Assembly (NCBI RefSeq): GCF_011694515.1
Contig: NZ_CP050192.1
Coordinates: 481,932-545,931 of the forward strand
DNA: 64,000 bases
From: Mycobacterium sp. DL592
GTDB lineage: Bacteria > Actinomycetota > Actinomycetes > Mycobacteriales > Mycobacteriaceae
Direction of reading: 5' to 3'
Positions 26,385 through 37,146 of this stretch are shown piece after piece (within the stretch, counting starts at the first letter, position 1; every line of letters begins with the position of its first letter). The notes beneath the pieces were generated by a model. It saw only the letters and a program-made list of their open reading frames with translations. It was not told where the DNA came from and ran no database searches. The position numbers and the translations under genes are program-made.

Positions 26385-27104
26385 ATGGCCGCTCCCTCAG
26401 TACCTGAAACCAAGCCCGAGGCACGAGTCCTCGTAGTCGACGACGAGACGAACATCGTCGAACTGCTCTCGGTGAGCCTGAAGTTTCAGGGCTTCGAGGT
26501 ACACACCGCCTCCAACGGGCCCGCCGCCCTGGACCGCGCGCGGGAGGTCCGCCCCGACGCGGTGATCCTCGATGTGATGATGCCGGGCATGGACGGCTTC
26601 GGCGTGCTGCGGCGGCTGCGGGCCGACGGTATCGACGCACCCGCGCTGTTCCTGACCGCCCGCGACAGCCTGCAGGACAAGATCGCCGGGCTCACCCTCG
26701 GCGGCGACGACTACGTCACCAAGCCGTTCAGCCTCGAAGAGGTCGTCGCCCGGTTGCGGGTCATCCTGCGCCGGGCGGGCAAGGGCGTGGAGGAGCCACG
26801 CAACTCGCGGCTGGTGTTCGCCGACATCGAACTCGACGAAGACACCCACGAGGTGTGGAAGGCCGGCGAGCCTGTCTCGCTGTCGCCGACCGAGTTCACC
26901 CTGCTGCGCTACTTCGTCATCAACGCCGGCACCGTGCTGAGTAAGCCGAAGATCCTCGACCACGTCTGGCGCTACGACTTCGGTGGCGACGTCAACGTCG
27001 TCGAGTCCTACGTGTCGTATCTGCGCCGCAAGATCGACACCGGCGACAAGCGGCTGCTGCACACGCTTCGCGGCGTGGGATATGTGCTGCGGGAGCCGCG
27101 ATAA
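26385..27104 (+). CDS. phoP: Two-component response regulator PhoP
   Basis: OmpR/PhoB-family response regulator of 239 residues, in mycobacteria controlling cell-wall lipids, pH response and secretion genes. The receiver domain (about 14-128) has the acidic pair D19/D20, phospho-acceptor D63 in VILDVMMPG, T91 and K113. The C-terminal winged helix contains LTPTEF-like SLSPTEFTLLRYFVINAG and the recognition segment GGDVNVVESYVSYLRRKI. The ATG at 26385 follows GGAGGAG. It is followed after 38 nt by phoR. Confidence 0.97.
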   Translation: MAAPSVPETKPEARVLVVDDETNIVELLSVSLKFQGFEVHTASNGPAALDRAREVRPDAVILDVMMPGMDGFGVLRRLRADGIDAPALFLTARDSLQDKIAGLTLGGDDYVTKPFSLEEVVARLRVILRRAGKGVEEPRNSRLVFADIELDEDTHEVWKAGEPVSLSPTEFTLLRYFVINAGTVLSKPKILDHVWRYDFGGDVNVVESYVSYLRRKIDTGDKRLLHTLRGVGYVLREPR

Positions 27105-27142
27105 TCCGGCGCAGCGCGCTACCGCGCGCCGACAATACAACG

Positions 27143-28576
27143 ATGTCGTCCGCCTATCGCCGAGCACTTCCCCTGAGGGTCAGCCTGGTCGCGGCGATGC
27201 TGCTGTTGGTCGGCCTCGGATTGTTGGCCTCCGGCGTCGCGGTCACCTCCACGTTGCGCCACGACCTCATCGACCGCGCCGACCAGACGCTGATCGACGC
27301 CTCCCGCGGCTGGGCGCAGGCCCCGCGCCGCAACATGCCGCCCCCCGACGAAGGACCAAACCCGGCCCGCCCGCCGTCGAACTTCTACGTCCGCGGCGTC
27401 GACACCGACGGCAACGTGTGGATGGCCGTCAACGACCGTGACGCCGAACCCGCACTGCCCGACGACAACAACGTCGGGGCCGTCCCGGTGACCATCGGCT
27501 CGCTGGAAGGGTCGCCGGTGCAGTGGCGGGCGGTGTCGGTTCGCGGACCCAGCGGCGAGCTGACCACCGTCGCGATCGACCTGTCCGACGTCCAATCCAC
27601 CGTGCGCTCGCTGGCCTGGTCGCAGGTCGCCATCGGTACGGCGGTGCTGGTGGTCCTCGGCGTGGTGGGCTATTGGGTGGTGCACCGCAGTCTGCGCCCG
27701 CTGGTGGAAGTCGAGCGCACCGCCGCCGCGATCGCCGCCGGAGAGCTGGATCGCCGTGTGCCCGAACGGGATCCGCGAACCGAAGTCGGACGGCTGTCGT
27801 TGGCGCTCAACGGCATGCTAGCTCAGATCCAGAGCGCGATGGCGTCCTCGGTGGCCTCCGCCGACCATGCCCGCATGTCCGAGGAGCGGATGCGACGGTT
27901 CATCACCGACGCCAGCCACGAACTACGCACACCGCTGACCACCATTCGCGGATTCGCCGAGCTGTATCGCCAGGGTGCGGCCAAGGACGTCGAGATGCTG
28001 ATGTCGCGGATCGAAAGCGAATCCCGCCGGATGGGTCTGCTCGTCGACGACCTGCTGCTGCTGGCACGCCTGGACGCCCAGCGTCCCCTGGAGCGCCGCC
28101 GCGTCGATCTGCTGGCGCTGGCCAGCGACGCTGTGCACGACGCGCAGTCGATCGCACCGAAGCGCACCATCACGATGGAGGTCTTCGACGGCCCCGGCAT
28201 ACCCGAGGTGCTCGGCGACGAGGCCCGGCTGCGCCAGGTGCTGGGCAACCTGATGGCCAATGCCCTGCAGCACACTCCGGAGTCGGCGCGGATCACCGTG
28301 CGGGTCGGCACCGCCGACGACGACGCAGTGATCGAGGTCGCCGACGAGGGACCCGGCATGACACACGAGGACGCTCAGCGGGTGTTCGAGCGGTTCTACC
28401 GCACCGACTCGTCGCGGGCCCGGGCCAGTGGTGGCACCGGGCTGGGTCTGTCGATCGTCGACTCGCTGGTGTACGCCCATGGCGGGCGGGTCACCGTGAG
28501 CACCGCCCCCGGCCAGGGGTGTTGTTTCCGGGTGAGCCTGCCGCGCATCGCCGACGTGCCCGTCGCGATTGGCTGA
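27143..28576 (+). CDS. phoR: Sensor histidine kinase PhoR
   Basis: Membrane histidine kinase of 477 residues, partner of PhoP. It has two transmembrane helices (about 13-36 and 158-180) around an extracytoplasmic sensor loop rich in Pro and Asp, and a HAMP region (181-235). The H-box is FITDASHELRTPL with phosphorylated His259. The ATPase domain has the N-box QVLGNLMANALQHTPE, DEGPGM and GGTGLGLSIVDSL. The N-terminal start ATG is at 27143. All kinase residues appear intact. Confidence 0.97.
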   Translation: MSSAYRRALPLRVSLVAAMLLLVGLGLLASGVAVTSTLRHDLIDRADQTLIDASRGWAQAPRRNMPPPDEGPNPARPPSNFYVRGVDTDGNVWMAVNDRDAEPALPDDNNVGAVPVTIGSLEGSPVQWRAVSVRGPSGELTTVAIDLSDVQSTVRSLAWSQVAIGTAVLVVLGVVGYWVVHRSLRPLVEVERTAAAIAAGELDRRVPERDPRTEVGRLSLALNGMLAQIQSAMASSVASADHARMSEERMRRFITDASHELRTPLTTIRGFAELYRQGAAKDVEMLMSRIESESRRMGLLVDDLLLLARLDAQRPLERRRVDLLALASDAVHDAQSIAPKRTITMEVFDGPGIPEVLGDEARLRQVLGNLMANALQHTPESARITVRVGTADDDAVIEVADEGPGMTHEDAQRVFERFYRTDSSRARASGGTGLGLSIVDSLVYAHGGRVTVSTAPGQGCCFRVSLPRIADVPVAIG

Positions 28577-28586
28577 GACGCCCGCG

Positions 28587-28991
28587 TCAGCCCAGTTCGG
28601 CAAGCGCCGCTTTGATCCTGGCCTGCGCATCATCCAACGATTCCGGCGACGGGTTGCGGTCGACGTGGGCGAACCCGAAGTCGGCCAGGTCGTGGGCGGG
28701 AAACACGTGCACGTGCAGGTGCGGAACCTCGAGGCCGGCGATGATCAGCCCGGCCCGCTGCGCCCCGAAGGCCGCGCACACAGCCTTGCCGATCTTCTGC
28801 GAAACCGCCATCACCGAGTTGAGGACGGCTGGCTCGAGGTCCTGCCACTGGTCGACCTCGGCGCGCGGCACCACCAGGGTGTGCCCGTGGGTCATCGGTT
28901 CGATCGTCAGGAAGGCGACGACGTCGTCGTCCTCGTAGACGAAACGTCCGGGCAGCTCGCGGTTGATGATCATGGTGAAGACTGACGCCAT
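28587..28991 (-). CDS. HIT-family nucleotide hydrolase (Rv0759c-like)
   Basis: A 134-residue HIT protein, probably hydrolysing AMP derivatives. The HIT triad is [10 protein letters not shown] (His91, His93, His95), and [15 protein letters not shown] carries the conserved substrate-loop His. The start is taken at the ATG at 28991 (MASVFTMI); in-frame upstream codons do not resemble the family. It converges on phoR with a 10-nt gap. Confidence 0.9.
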   Translation of the reverse strand: MASVFTMIINRELPGRFVYEDDDVVAFLTIEPMTHGHTLVVPRAEVDQWQDLEPAVLNSVMAVSQKIGKAVCAAFGAQRAGLIIAGLEVPHLHVHVFPAHDLADFGFAHVDRNPSPESLDDAQARIKAALAELG

Positions 28992-29046
28992 GCCGCCCAG
29001 CATAGGAGAGGGCTCCGAGGTGTCTGCCGGGGAGCGCACGGCTGGC

Positions 29047-29064
29047 TCACAGCAAGCTGTCAGA
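29047..29064 (+). promoter_or_regulatory. Possible PhoP box before the GT2-GtrA gene
   Basis: TCACAGC-AAGC-TGTCAGA has one perfect PhoP half-site, the same AAGC spacer as the phoP promoter and a degenerate second half-site. It also forms the inverted repeat ACAGC-AA-GCTGT. It lies between divergent HIT and glycosyltransferase genes, 44 nt before the latter's ATG, the same distance as at phoP. Confidence 0.45.
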
Positions 29065-29108
29065 CGCGGCCCAGTCTGGTGGCAGCTAGGGGCGACAGCA
29101 TCGTCGAT

Positions 29109-30338
29109 ATGGCCGACACCCTGCCGGGCGAGTTGACGACTGCTCAAACCCGCTCCGCAGGCGGTGACGCTGTCCACTACGTGCTCGACATCGTCGTTCC
29201 CGTCTACAACGAGGAACACGATCTGCCGGCCTGCGTGCACCGGCTGCACGACTACCTGAGCGCACATGTGCCCTACCGGGCGCGAATTGTCATTGCGGAC
29301 AACGCAAGCACCGACACCACCCTGGCGGTGGCAAACGGATTGGCCGCCGAGCTTGCCGATGTCGCCGTGCTGCACCTGGATGCCAAGGGCCGCGGTGGTG
29401 CGCTGGCGACAGCGTGGCTATCGTCGCCTGCCGATGTGGTGGCGTACATGGACGTCGACCTGTCGACGGATCTCTCGGCACTGATGCCGTTGGTGGCCCC
29501 GCTGGTCTCCGGCCACTCCGACATCGCGATCGGCTCGCGGCTGGCGGCCTCGGCTCGGGTGGTGCGCGGCACCAAACGCGAGTTCATCTCCCGCGGATAC
29601 AACTTGCTGCTCCGTGGGGCATTGGGCGCCCGGTTCTCCGATGCCCAATGCGGTTTCAAGGCCATGCGCGCCGACGTCGCGCGCCAGCTGCTGCCGCTGG
29701 TGGTCGACACCGGCTGGTTCTTCGACACCGAACTGCTGGTGATCGCCGAGCGCGCCGGGCTGCGAATCCACGAGGTGCCCGTCGACTGGGTGGACGACGC
29801 GGACTCCCGGGTGGACATCGTGGGCACGGCTATCGCAGACCTTCGCGGCTGCTGGCGGGTCGGGCGTGCCCTGGCCACCGGTGCGCTGCCGTTGCGCGAA
29901 CTGCAGCACGCGCTGGGCCGCGAACCTCTGGTGCCCGGGGTGCCCCGAGGCATGGTCGGCCAGCTCCTGCGGTTCGGGCTGATCGGCATCGCCAGCACCA
30001 TCGCCTATGCGCTGCTGTATCTTTCGCTGCACGAAGAGCTCAAGGCCCAAGCCGCCAACCTCACGGCGCTGCTGTTGACAGCCCTGGTCAACACCGCCGC
30101 CAACCGGGCCTTCACCTTCGGTATCCGGGGCCGGGCCGGTGCCGCCCGGCACCACCTGCACGGGCTGCTGGTGTTCGGATTCGGGCTGGCGATCACCAGC
30201 GGATCGCTGTACCTGCTGCACCGCTTCGACCCGACCGTGGACAAAGTCGTCGAGCTGTCGGTGCTCGTGGTCGCCAACCTGATTGCGACCGTCGCGCGGT
30301 TCCTGGCGCTACGTCAGGTGTTCGGCCGACCCCGATGA
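29109..30338 (+). CDS. Fusion of GT2 glycosyltransferase and GtrA membrane domain
   Basis: A 409-residue membrane protein. The N-terminal GT2 domain (about 27-240) resembles dolichyl- or polyprenyl-phosphate sugar synthases ([42 protein letters not shown], with the DVD metal site). The C-terminal GtrA domain (about 285-405) has four hydrophobic helices. It probably makes or flips polyprenyl-phosphate sugar. Its stop overlaps the next glycosyltransferase start (ATGA), so the two are coupled: one would make the lipid-linked donor, the other use it. A GTG at 29079 is an alternative start. Confidence 0.87.
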   Translation: MADTLPGELTTAQTRSAGGDAVHYVLDIVVPVYNEEHDLPACVHRLHDYLSAHVPYRARIVIADNASTDTTLAVANGLAAELADVAVLHLDAKGRGGALATAWLSSPADVVAYMDVDLSTDLSALMPLVAPLVSGHSDIAIGSRLAASARVVRGTKREFISRGYNLLLRGALGARFSDAQCGFKAMRADVARQLLPLVVDTGWFFDTELLVIAERAGLRIHEVPVDWVDDADSRVDIVGTAIADLRGCWRVGRALATGALPLRELQHALGREPLVPGVPRGMVGQLLRFGLIGIASTIAYALLYLSLHEELKAQAANLTALLLTALVNTAANRAFTFGIRGRAGAARHHLHGLLVFGFGLAITSGSLYLLHRFDPTVDKVVELSVLVVANLIATVARFLALRQVFGRPR

Positions 30339-32320
30339 CCGTCACCGCCGAACCGGCGCTCCTGGCCGACACCGCCGAAGCCGCCGAGCCGGCTCGCGTT
30401 CCGTGGCAGCGGTGGGCGCTGGTGGTGTTGCTGGCGGGCACCGCGGTGCTCTACGGGTGGGGGCTGGACCGCTCCGGGTGGGCAAACGCGTTCTATTCGG
30501 CTGCAGCGCAAGCAGGTTCGGTGTCCTGGAAGGCCTTCCTGTTCGGGTCGTCGGACGCCGCGAACTCGATCACCGTCGACAAGCCGCCACTGTCGCTGTG
30601 GCTGCCCTCGCTGGCGGTCCGCGTGTTCGGGCTCAACTCGTGGAGCATCCTGTTGCCGCAGGCTCTGATGGGTGTCGCATCGGTGGCGCTGCTGTGGGAT
30701 ACGGTCCGGCGCCGCTTCGGCGAGACGGCAGCGCTGACCGCCGGTCTGGTGCTGGCGCTGACGCCGGTGGCCGTCTCGATCTTCCGCTACAACAACCCCG
30801 ACGCCTTGCTCGTCGTGCTGATGCTCGCCGCCGTCTGGGCGATGCTGCGGGCGATCGAAGACGGCCGGCTGCGCTGGCTGCTGCTGTGCGGCGGATGCGT
30901 GGGTCTGGGCTACCTCACCAAACAACTCGAAGTCGCGTTGGTGTTGCCGGCGTTAGCCATCGGCTACCTGTGGGCCGGGCCGCGGTCCCTGGCGATCCGG
31001 GGGTCACACCTGCTTGCCGCGCTGGGGGCAGCCGTCATGGCGGCGGGGTGGTGGGTGCTGCTGGTGGAGCTGTGGCCGGTTGGTGACCGGCCGTGGATCG
31101 GCGGCACGCAGCACAACTCGATCCTCGAGCTGACGTTGGGCTACAACGGCTTCGGCCGTCTCAACGGCGACGAGCCCGGCAGTGTCGGGGCCCTCGGCGT
31201 GAGCTCGTCGATACACCCCGGCGGGCGCACCGCGGCCCATCCGTGGGGGCAACCGGGTGTGGGCCGGCTCTTCGAGCCCGCCCAGATCGGCGGTATCGGC
31301 TGGTTGCTGCCCACCGCGCTGGTTCTCGCCGTGGCGATGCTGATCTGGCGGGCCCGCGCGCCGCGGCACGACCTTGCCCGCGCCGAGGTCGTGGTTTGGA
31401 CGCTGTGGCTGGTGACCACCGCGACGGTGTTCAGTTTCATGGCCGGAATCTTCCATCCCTACTACACCGTCGCGCTGGCCCCGTCGATCGCGGCGATCGT
31501 CGGCATCGGAACGTCGGTGTGCTGGCAGCACCGCCACAACATCTGGGCCAGAGTGACATTGGCGGTGGCTGTGGCACTGAGCGTGCTCACCGCAAACCTG
31601 ACGCTCACCGGCTCTGTCACCTTCCAGCCGTGGCTGCGGTGGGTGGTCGTCGCCGGTGGGGTGGTGCTCGGCTGCTGGCTGGTAGCCGGTGCGCCCTGGA
31701 GCAGTCGGCGCCTGATGGGGTACGTGATGCCTGTGCTGGCCGCGATGGTCCTGCTCGGTGGGCCGGCCGCGTACAGCCTCACCACTGTGTCCCATGGTAA
31801 TTCGGGAGCTCTGCCGATCGCGGGGCCGGCACCGCACTTCGCGACCGCTATGACCAAGGGGGTCGCGGTCGTCCCGCGCGCTCAGATCACCGCCGCCGAG
31901 GGGCCCGGCTTTCTGTTGCCCGCCGGGGTTCCGGGGCACGCCGCCCATCTGGTGGGTTGCTCGCTGCTGGACTCTGGTGAACCCGATCCTCAGCTCGTCG
32001 GACTACTCGACGCCCACGCCGACGCCTACACCTGGGTGGCGGCAACCATCGGATCCACCTGTGCCGCAGGCTATCAGCTGGCGACCGGACACCCGGTGAT
32101 GCCGATCGGTGGATTCAACGGCACTGATCCGGCCCCGGCGCCGGATCAGTTCCTCCGCTTGGCGCTGTCCAAACGGATCCACTACTTCATCGTCACCAAT
32201 GCGATCCATGAGGACAAGTGGGGTCATCTCGACACCAATGCCTTGATCCAGCAATGGGTTCAGCGTAACTTCACCCCGATGCGGGTGGGGCGGGTGGAGG
32301 TCTACGACCTGACCCGATAG
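30335..32320 (+). CDS. Polytopic GT39/GT83-type glycosyltransferase (ArnT/PMT-like)
   Basis: A 661-residue integral membrane protein with about a dozen helices in the N-terminal two thirds and a soluble C-terminal region. The first extracytoplasmic loop has the family signature around GWANAFYSAAAQAGSVSWKAF and ITVDKPPLSLWLPSLAVRVFG, and FRYNNPDALLVVLMLAAVWA follows. This family transfers sugar from a polyprenyl-phosphate donor. Coupled downstream of the GT2-GtrA gene. No equivalent lies between Rv0759c and Rv0760c in M. tuberculosis, so this pair and the next SDR are an insertion relative to that order. Confidence 0.88.
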   Translation: MTVTAEPALLADTAEAAEPARVPWQRWALVVLLAGTAVLYGWGLDRSGWANAFYSAAAQAGSVSWKAFLFGSSDAANSITVDKPPLSLWLPSLAVRVFGLNSWSILLPQALMGVASVALLWDTVRRRFGETAALTAGLVLALTPVAVSIFRYNNPDALLVVLMLAAVWAMLRAIEDGRLRWLLLCGGCVGLGYLTKQLEVALVLPALAIGYLWAGPRSLAIRGSHLLAALGAAVMAAGWWVLLVELWPVGDRPWIGGTQHNSILELTLGYNGFGRLNGDEPGSVGALGVSSSIHPGGRTAAHPWGQPGVGRLFEPAQIGGIGWLLPTALVLAVAMLIWRARAPRHDLARAEVVVWTLWLVTTATVFSFMAGIFHPYYTVALAPSIAAIVGIGTSVCWQHRHNIWARVTLAVAVALSVLTANLTLTGSVTFQPWLRWVVVAGGVVLGCWLVAGAPWSSRRLMGYVMPVLAAMVLLGGPAAYSLTTVSHGNSGALPIAGPAPHFATAMTKGVAVVPRAQITAAEGPGFLLPAGVPGHAAHLVGCSLLDSGEPDPQLVGLLDAHADAYTWVAATIGSTCAAGYQLATGHPVMPIGGFNGTDPAPAPDQFLRLALSKRIHYFIVTNAIHEDKWGHLDTNALIQQWVQRNFTPMRVGRVEVYDLTR

Positions 32321-32321
32321 G

Positions 32322-33191
32322 TCAGGTGAGCATCGCGGCGATCTCGTCGAGCGACCATGGCGGCGAGTCGTGATGGTCGCGGTAGCCCAGCAGGCTCGGT
32401 GCGGGGCGGTCGAAGCGGCCGACGAAACCGCCTGCGGCGATGAAGATCTGGCCGGTCACCGCGGCGGCCAGATGGCTGCACAGATAGGCGTAGGTCGGTG
32501 CCACATACTCCGGCGGTGCGGCGTCCAGCGCCCCCTGTGCACTGACCTCGTCGAGCATGCCGCGTCTGCGGAGGGTGGCGATCTGCTCCTCGTACTCGGT
32601 TCCGGTGGACAGCCGGGTCTTGGCCCCCGGGCACACCACGTTGGCGCGCACCCCGTGCTCGGCCAACTCCGCGGCGAGCGCCATGGTCAGCGCGTTCACC
32701 GCGCCCTTGCCCGCCGGGTAGCCGGTGCCGCCGTAGTCGCCGAGGAAAGCGAACGAACTGGTGTTGACGATGGATCCGCGACCACGTGCCGCCATCTTCG
32801 GGGCGGCGGCCCGGCATGTGGCGAACACGGTGCCCAGGTGGACGTCGATGAGGTCGCGGAACTGCTCGGGTGTCACGTCGAGGATCGACGAACCAGGCGG
32901 TTCCGCCGTCCCCGCGCAGTTGACCAGAGCATCGATTGCACCGAACTCGTTCTCGCACAACGCGATCAGCTGCTCTGCAACGCAGCCGTCGGCAGCCGAT
33001 CCGGCATGGGCGACGGCCCGGCCGCCGGCTTCGGTGATGGCTACCACCGTGGCGGCGACGGCGTCGGCGTCGCGGCCGTTGACCACGACACCGGCGCCGT
33101 ACTCGGCGAGCTTGGCCGAGACGGCGGCGCCGATCCCGCGTGACCCACCGGCGACGACGACGCCGAGGCCGGCTAGCGGCCCGTCACTCAC
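32322..33191 (-). CDS. Short-chain dehydrogenase/reductase
   Basis: An SDR of 289 residues with AGGSRGIG, NCAGT, catalytic Ser in NTSSFAF and the catalytic Tyr in YPAGKGAV. The C-terminal extension (about 265-289, including PSLLGYRDHHDSPPWSLDEI) resembles hydroxyacyl-CoA dehydrogenase-type SDRs such as that at 3973. It starts at GTG 33191 and ends one base from the stop of the convergent glycosyltransferase. It may belong to the leftward Rv0760c-type operon. Confidence 0.82.
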   Translation of the reverse strand: MSDGPLAGLGVVVAGGSRGIGAAVSAKLAEYGAGVVVNGRDADAVAATVVAITEAGGRAVAHAGSAADGCVAEQLIALCENEFGAIDALVNCAGTAEPPGSSILDVTPEQFRDLIDVHLGTVFATCRAAAPKMAARGRGSIVNTSSFAFLGDYGGTGYPAGKGAVNALTMALAAELAEHGVRANVVCPGAKTRLSTGTEYEEQIATLRRRGMLDEVSAQGALDAAPPEYVAPTYAYLCSHLAAAVTGQIFIAAGGFVGRFDRPAPSLLGYRDHHDSPPWSLDEIAAMLT

Positions 33192-33273
33192 CGTCAGTGG
33201 GGGCCTGGGTGAATGAGGCGGTCCCAGCTTCCCCTGACCTCCGCCGGCGCTGGCGCGCCAACTCCGGTCAGCC

Positions 33274-33702
33274 TCACTGAACCGCCTGACCGAACTGCAT
33301 TCCGTCCATGTTCCAGTAGCCGCGCATATTGACGATCAGACCTTCGTCGTTGACGCGGTAGGTGAACACCCCGCGTACGGTGCTGGTCAGCCCGCCTTCG
33401 AACTGGCTGCGCAGCACCAGGATGTGCGCCACCTCCAGCGGTGAACTCGACGGGAAGGTTTCCTCGCAGGTGACCCGCAGGTTGTTGATCGCGATATTGG
33501 TGTCGTAGAACGCCGCGACGGCCTCCTTGCCGCGAACGCCCAGGCCGTCGGGGTTGGTGATGGCCTGGCCGATCGGGTCCTCGATCACGACGTCGTCGGC
33601 CATCAGGCCCAGCCAGCCCTCGCGGTCGTGCGACATGACCGCACGCCACGAGGCCTGAGATGCCGCCAGGGCCGGGGGGATGTCAGTTGTCTTCTGCGAC
33701 AT
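33274..33702 (-). CDS. SnoaL/ketosteroid isomerase-like protein (Rv0760c-like)
   Basis: A 142-residue NTF2-fold protein starting MSQKTTDIPPALAAS. Rv0760c of M. tuberculosis has this fold and binds steroids but lacks strong isomerase activity; identity here is from fold features (WLGLMADDVVIEDPIG near the N-terminus) and position. It lies 11 nt downstream of adhB in the same operon. Confidence 0.83.
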   Translation of the reverse strand: MSQKTTDIPPALAASQASWRAVMSHDREGWLGLMADDVVIEDPIGQAITNPDGLGVRGKEAVAAFYDTNIAINNLRVTCEETFPSSSPLEVAHILVLRSQFEGGLTSTVRGVFTYRVNDEGLIVNMRGYWNMDGMQFGQAVQ

Positions 33703-33713
33703 GACGACTCAGA

Positions 33714-34844
33714 TCAGCGATCTTCGTCGGTGTAGCGGATGACGCCGCGGATGTTGCGGCCCTCCAACATGTCCTGGTAGCCCTCGTTGATCTGCTCGAG
33801 GCGGTACTGGCGAGTGACCATGTCATCGAGGTTGATCCGGCCCGCCTTGTACATCGACAGGATCTGCGGGATGTCGTAGTGCGGGTTGCCGCCCCCGAAG
33901 ATTGTGCCCTGCAGGTTCTTCTGCATCAGGGTCAGCATCGCCAGGTTCAGAGTGACGTTGGTGTCGAGCATGCTGCCGATGGCCGTCATCACGCAGGTGC
34001 CGGACTTGGCGGTGATGTTCATGTAGTTGTCGACGTCGGCACCGTGCACCTCGCCGACGGTGACGATCACCTTCTTGGCCATGAAGCCCTGGGTGACCTC
34101 GGCGATCCCGCCCATGGCCGACTCGATGTCGGGGTAGACGTGGGTGGCGCCGAACTTCAGCGCCTGATCGCGCTTCCATTCCACCGGGTCGATGACGAAG
34201 ATGTGGCGGGCACCGCTGATGACCGCGCCCTGCAGCGCCGACATGCCGACGCCGCCGACGCCGACGACCGCGACGTCTTCGCCCGGCTTGATCTGCGCGG
34301 TGTGGGTGGCCGAGCCGTAGCCCGTGGTGACACCGCAGCCCACCAGGCAGGCCACCTCGAAGGGGATCGACGGATCGATCTTCACCACCGAGGATTCGTG
34401 CACCACCATGTAGGGCGAGAAAGTGCCCAGCAGCGTCATCGGGAAGACCGGCAAGCCGTCGGCGGTGTGGATGCGGTGGGTGCCGTCGGAGATGGCCGTG
34501 CCGGCCAGCAGACCCGCACCCAGATCGCAGAGGTTGCGCAGCCCGGCCTGACACGACGGGCATTTACCGCAGGACGGGATGAAGGACAGCACCACGTGGT
34601 CGCCCACGGCGACGTCCTCGACACCCTCGCCGACCTCGACGACGACGCCGGCGCCCTCATGGCCGCCCAGCACCGGGAAGCCGAACATCGGGATGCCGCC
34701 GGTCACCAGGTGGTGGTCGGAGTGGCACATGCCCGAGGCTTCCATCTGGATCTTGACCTCGCCTTTAGCCGGGTCCCCGATCTCGATTTCCTCGATCGCC
34801 CATGGCTGGTTGAACTCACGGATGAGTGCACCTTTTGTCTTCAC
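33714..34844 (-). CDS. adhB: Zinc-containing alcohol dehydrogenase, NDMA-dependent type (AdhB-like)
   Basis: A 376-residue MDR-family dehydrogenase. Zinc ligands are seen in GMCHSDHHLV and GGHEGAGVV (catalytic) and CGKCPSCQAGLRNLCDLG (structural). The nucleotide motif is AVVGVGGVGMSALQGA. NDMA-type enzymes have a tightly bound NAD(H) and, in mycobacteria, are linked to mycofactocin; two mycofactocin-type SDRs occur at the right edge. It matches Rv0761c in order. A KstR-like site lies 80 nt upstream. Confidence 0.9.
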   Translation of the reverse strand: MKTKGALIREFNQPWAIEEIEIGDPAKGEVKIQMEASGMCHSDHHLVTGGIPMFGFPVLGGHEGAGVVVEVGEGVEDVAVGDHVVLSFIPSCGKCPSCQAGLRNLCDLGAGLLAGTAISDGTHRIHTADGLPVFPMTLLGTFSPYMVVHESSVVKIDPSIPFEVACLVGCGVTTGYGSATHTAQIKPGEDVAVVGVGGVGMSALQGAVISGARHIFVIDPVEWKRDQALKFGATHVYPDIESAMGGIAEVTQGFMAKKVIVTVGEVHGADVDNYMNITAKSGTCVMTAIGSMLDTNVTLNLAMLTLMQKNLQGTIFGGGNPHYDIPQILSMYKAGRINLDDMVTRQYRLEQINEGYQDMLEGRNIRGVIRYTDEDR

Positions 34845-34923
34845 TGCGAACCTCCACTCGCAAACCCATCCCCGGTGAGTTCCGAGGATGCCGGCGTGGC
34901 CGGATGGTCAATCAAGGACAAGT

Positions 34924-34937
34924 TAGAACGTGTTCCT
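34924..34937. promoter_or_regulatory. KstR-like site upstream of adhB
   Basis: TAGAACGTGTTCCT fits TnnAACnnGTTnn with only the last base (T for A) deviating. It is in the 169-nt gap between adhB and the upstream SnoaL-like gene. If real, it would make adhB and Rv0760c-type genes responsive to sterol-CoA, separate from the cyp51-side promoter. Confidence 0.55.
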
Positions 34938-35013
34938 GTTCTGCGGTCCATTATGACCTGTGTCACGCCCGCGGTGTACCGCGGGGCGGGATACTTGACA
35001 GGTGTCGAGAAAA

Positions 35014-35568
35014 TTACCAGATCGGGACGGGAGCTTCGCCGATCGGGTAGTAGCCCGGTAGCTTCTCGCCGGCCAGGCTGCGCTCGATTCGCTCAGACAT
35101 TCCCTTGGACAGCTTGCCGTCCTGCATCAGCTTCAAATACAGCTTCTGCACGTGGCCGAAGTCGAAGAAGTCGCGCTGCCATTCGATCTTGGCAACCCCG
35201 TCCTGGTCGACGAGCCGGAACCAGCTTCCGCCGATGCCGTAGATCTCCGAGGAGTTGCCGTCGGCATCGGTGGCGACCTGCTTCCAGAAGCCGACGACCT
35301 CGCCGATCTTGTCGTCGATGATCACCTTCTGGTACGGGTAGCTCCAGCCGTCCAGGCCGAACATCTCCAGACCCAGTGCGATGTCGCGGATCTCGTCGAT
35401 GCCGACGCACATCACGTCTTCCTTCGGGCCGATATTCCAGCCGTAGGTGGCGTCGGCGGTGTAGAAGTCCGCCAGCCCGGTCCAGTCGCCCTTCTCCTCG
35501 GCGACCCGGTTGGCCTCCAGCCAGCGCTCGACGAAATCTTCCAGCACCTCACGGGGCAACGACGGCAT
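35014..35568 (-). CDS. SnoaL-like (NTF2-fold) protein of the cyp51 cluster
   Basis: A 184-residue protein starting MPSLPREVLEDFVERWLEANR. It is paralogous to the protein at 23944-24558 through the whole fold (GDWTGLADFYTADATYGW, IYGIGGSWF, KIEWQRDFFD). It follows the ferredoxin gene by 2 nt, so it is part of the cyp123-SDR-cyp51-ferredoxin operon. Its role may be binding or delivery of a hydrophobic intermediate; no catalytic residues are established. Confidence 0.82.
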   Translation of the reverse strand: MPSLPREVLEDFVERWLEANRVAEEKGDWTGLADFYTADATYGWNIGPKEDVMCVGIDEIRDIALGLEMFGLDGWSYPYQKVIIDDKIGEVVGFWKQVATDADGNSSEIYGIGGSWFRLVDQDGVAKIEWQRDFFDFGHVQKLYLKLMQDGKLSKGMSERIERSLAGEKLPGYYPIGEAPVPIW

Positions 35569-35570
35569 TG

Positions 35571-37142
<1,572 letters not shown>

Positions 37143-37146
<4 letters not shown>

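Noticed and set aside
29079..29108. GTG start at 29079 for the GT2-GtrA gene
   Set aside because: It would place the start within the putative regulatory region, and the ten extra residues show no family character; the ATG at 29109 is preferred, though not proven.
30484..30497. A KstR-like AACGCGTT element inside the GT39-type gene
   Set aside because: It lies deep in a coding region and lacks the first T of the motif.
33879..35321. A 480-codon plus-strand frame across adhB and the SnoaL-like gene
   Set aside because: It is antisense to two well-supported genes and has no domain; long antisense frames are expected at this GC content.
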